Shown here in pieces: positions 63,701-64,000 of a stretch of 64,000 nucleotides of DNA (positions are counted from its first letter, which is position 1; the number at the start of each line of letters is the position of its first letter). A program made the position numbers and the translations under genes. Origin of the DNA: Cyanoderma ruficeps (lineage: Eukaryota; Chordata; Aves; Passeriformes; Timaliidae); assembly GCA_008694505.1 (NCBI GenBank), contig VZDJ01007747.1, positions 31,129,039 through 31,193,038 on the forward strand. The letters are read 5' to 3'. The notes below the pieces were generated by a model that worked only from the letters and a program-made list of their open reading frames with translations, made no database searches and had not been told where the DNA came from.

Positions 63701-64000
63701 CCTCATAATCTTCAGCTTGTTTATCCTCACAGGCCTGAAAAGAGATTTTCTTGTCCAAAGAAATGCACCAAAAAGAAATAAAAGAATTAATCTAAGGCCA
63801 TGGCAGTGGCCCTTCAATACAGGGGAGGGAAATGACATCTAACTCTGCTCTCCTGCATTACTGAAGTCTGCTCTTAACATTACACTGTTTGGGCATTCTT
63901 CCTTTCCTTTCTGTATCCCAACCTTAATATAATTACTGAAATTTTTCATTCCTTATTTTTCCTTTCTTCATCTCAGTTACACACTCCACCTGGCAATCTG
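60794..64000. other. AT-rich non-coding DNA to window end
   Basis: The 101-codon plus-strand frame at 61053-61358 has no motif or paired splice sites. An AT-only low-complexity tract with TATAAT and AATTAATA words is at 62165-62275. A possible but weak exon-like segment is noted at 63543-63606. Nothing else is recognised. Confidence 0.5.
62165..62275. repeat. AT-only low-complexity tract
   Basis: About 110 bases almost free of G and C, with repeated TTATATAAT, TTAATATA and ATAATTAAAT words. It is easily melted DNA with partial self-complementarity, including TGTATACAATTTAATATATTATAA. Confidence 0.8.

Noticed and set aside
1..64000. CRISPR array, operon, prophage or bacterial-style system
   Set aside because: Composition, CR1 and LTR repeats and absence of long open frames show vertebrate nuclear DNA. 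No regularly spaced repeat-spacer pattern or dense coding exists.

Overview
This window reads as nuclear DNA from a bird, most likely a songbird. The sequence is AT-rich and CpG-poor. Its only recognisable LINE is CR1, the dominant LINE of birds: five fragments in both orientations, two of which carry readable CR1 ORF2 protein. It also has several LTR-like blocks of the kind common in passerine genomes. I see no Alu-like SINE and no L1. The species call rests on remembered repeat families, not on a database search.

I found no host protein-coding gene. Open reading frames are short (longest 134 codons, inside an LTR-like block). Those with recognisable protein content belong to CR1. The rest lack conserved motifs, codon structure or convincing paired splice sites. 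The window is best described as an intergenic gene desert or the inside of a very large intron. I found no tRNA, rRNA or CRISPR.

Layout. 0-4 kb: an AAAAT-type microsatellite, a CR1 ORF2/3'UTR fragment on the minus strand, then an LTR-like block with the window's densest CpG cluster. 4-18 kb: unique AT-rich DNA with one plus-strand CR1 3' end at about 9.8-10.2 kb. 18.5-18.9 kb: a moderately GC-rich block holding degenerate 28-29 bp tandem units and a minus-strand AATAAA. 27.5-28.0 kb: an unclassified GC-richer block. 30.4-30.9 kb: a possible solo LTR with inverted CCAAT, TATA box and ATTAAA in the right order. 33.4 kb: two adjacent perfect palindromes. 35.9-36.45 kb: the most convincing solo LTR, on the minus strand. 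37.4 kb: a diverged 54/55 bp tandem duplication. 38.2-38.5 kb: a 12 bp perfect stem-loop followed by an AATAAA. 39.6-39.85 kb: a small CpG-enriched, palindrome-containing segment. 42.2-42.6 kb: a plus-strand CR1 3' end. 43.5 kb: a compound TTCCA/CCTAT pentamer microsatellite next to an ambiguous base. 47.0 kb: an 11-base assembly gap. 55.7-56.4 kb: a degenerate CR1 reverse transcriptase fragment lacking both ends. 56.7 kb: a near-perfect 19 bp stem hairpin. 60.7 kb: a short CR1 3' tail.

Nothing here forms a pathway or operon. The main biology is the fossil record of CR1 and LTR retroelements, plus a few structured or possibly regulatory non-coding segments. I did not find an undescribed biological system that I can support. 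The best leads are the hairpins at 56.7 and 38.2 kb, the twin palindromes at 33.4 kb, and the CpG-enriched segment at 39.6 kb.
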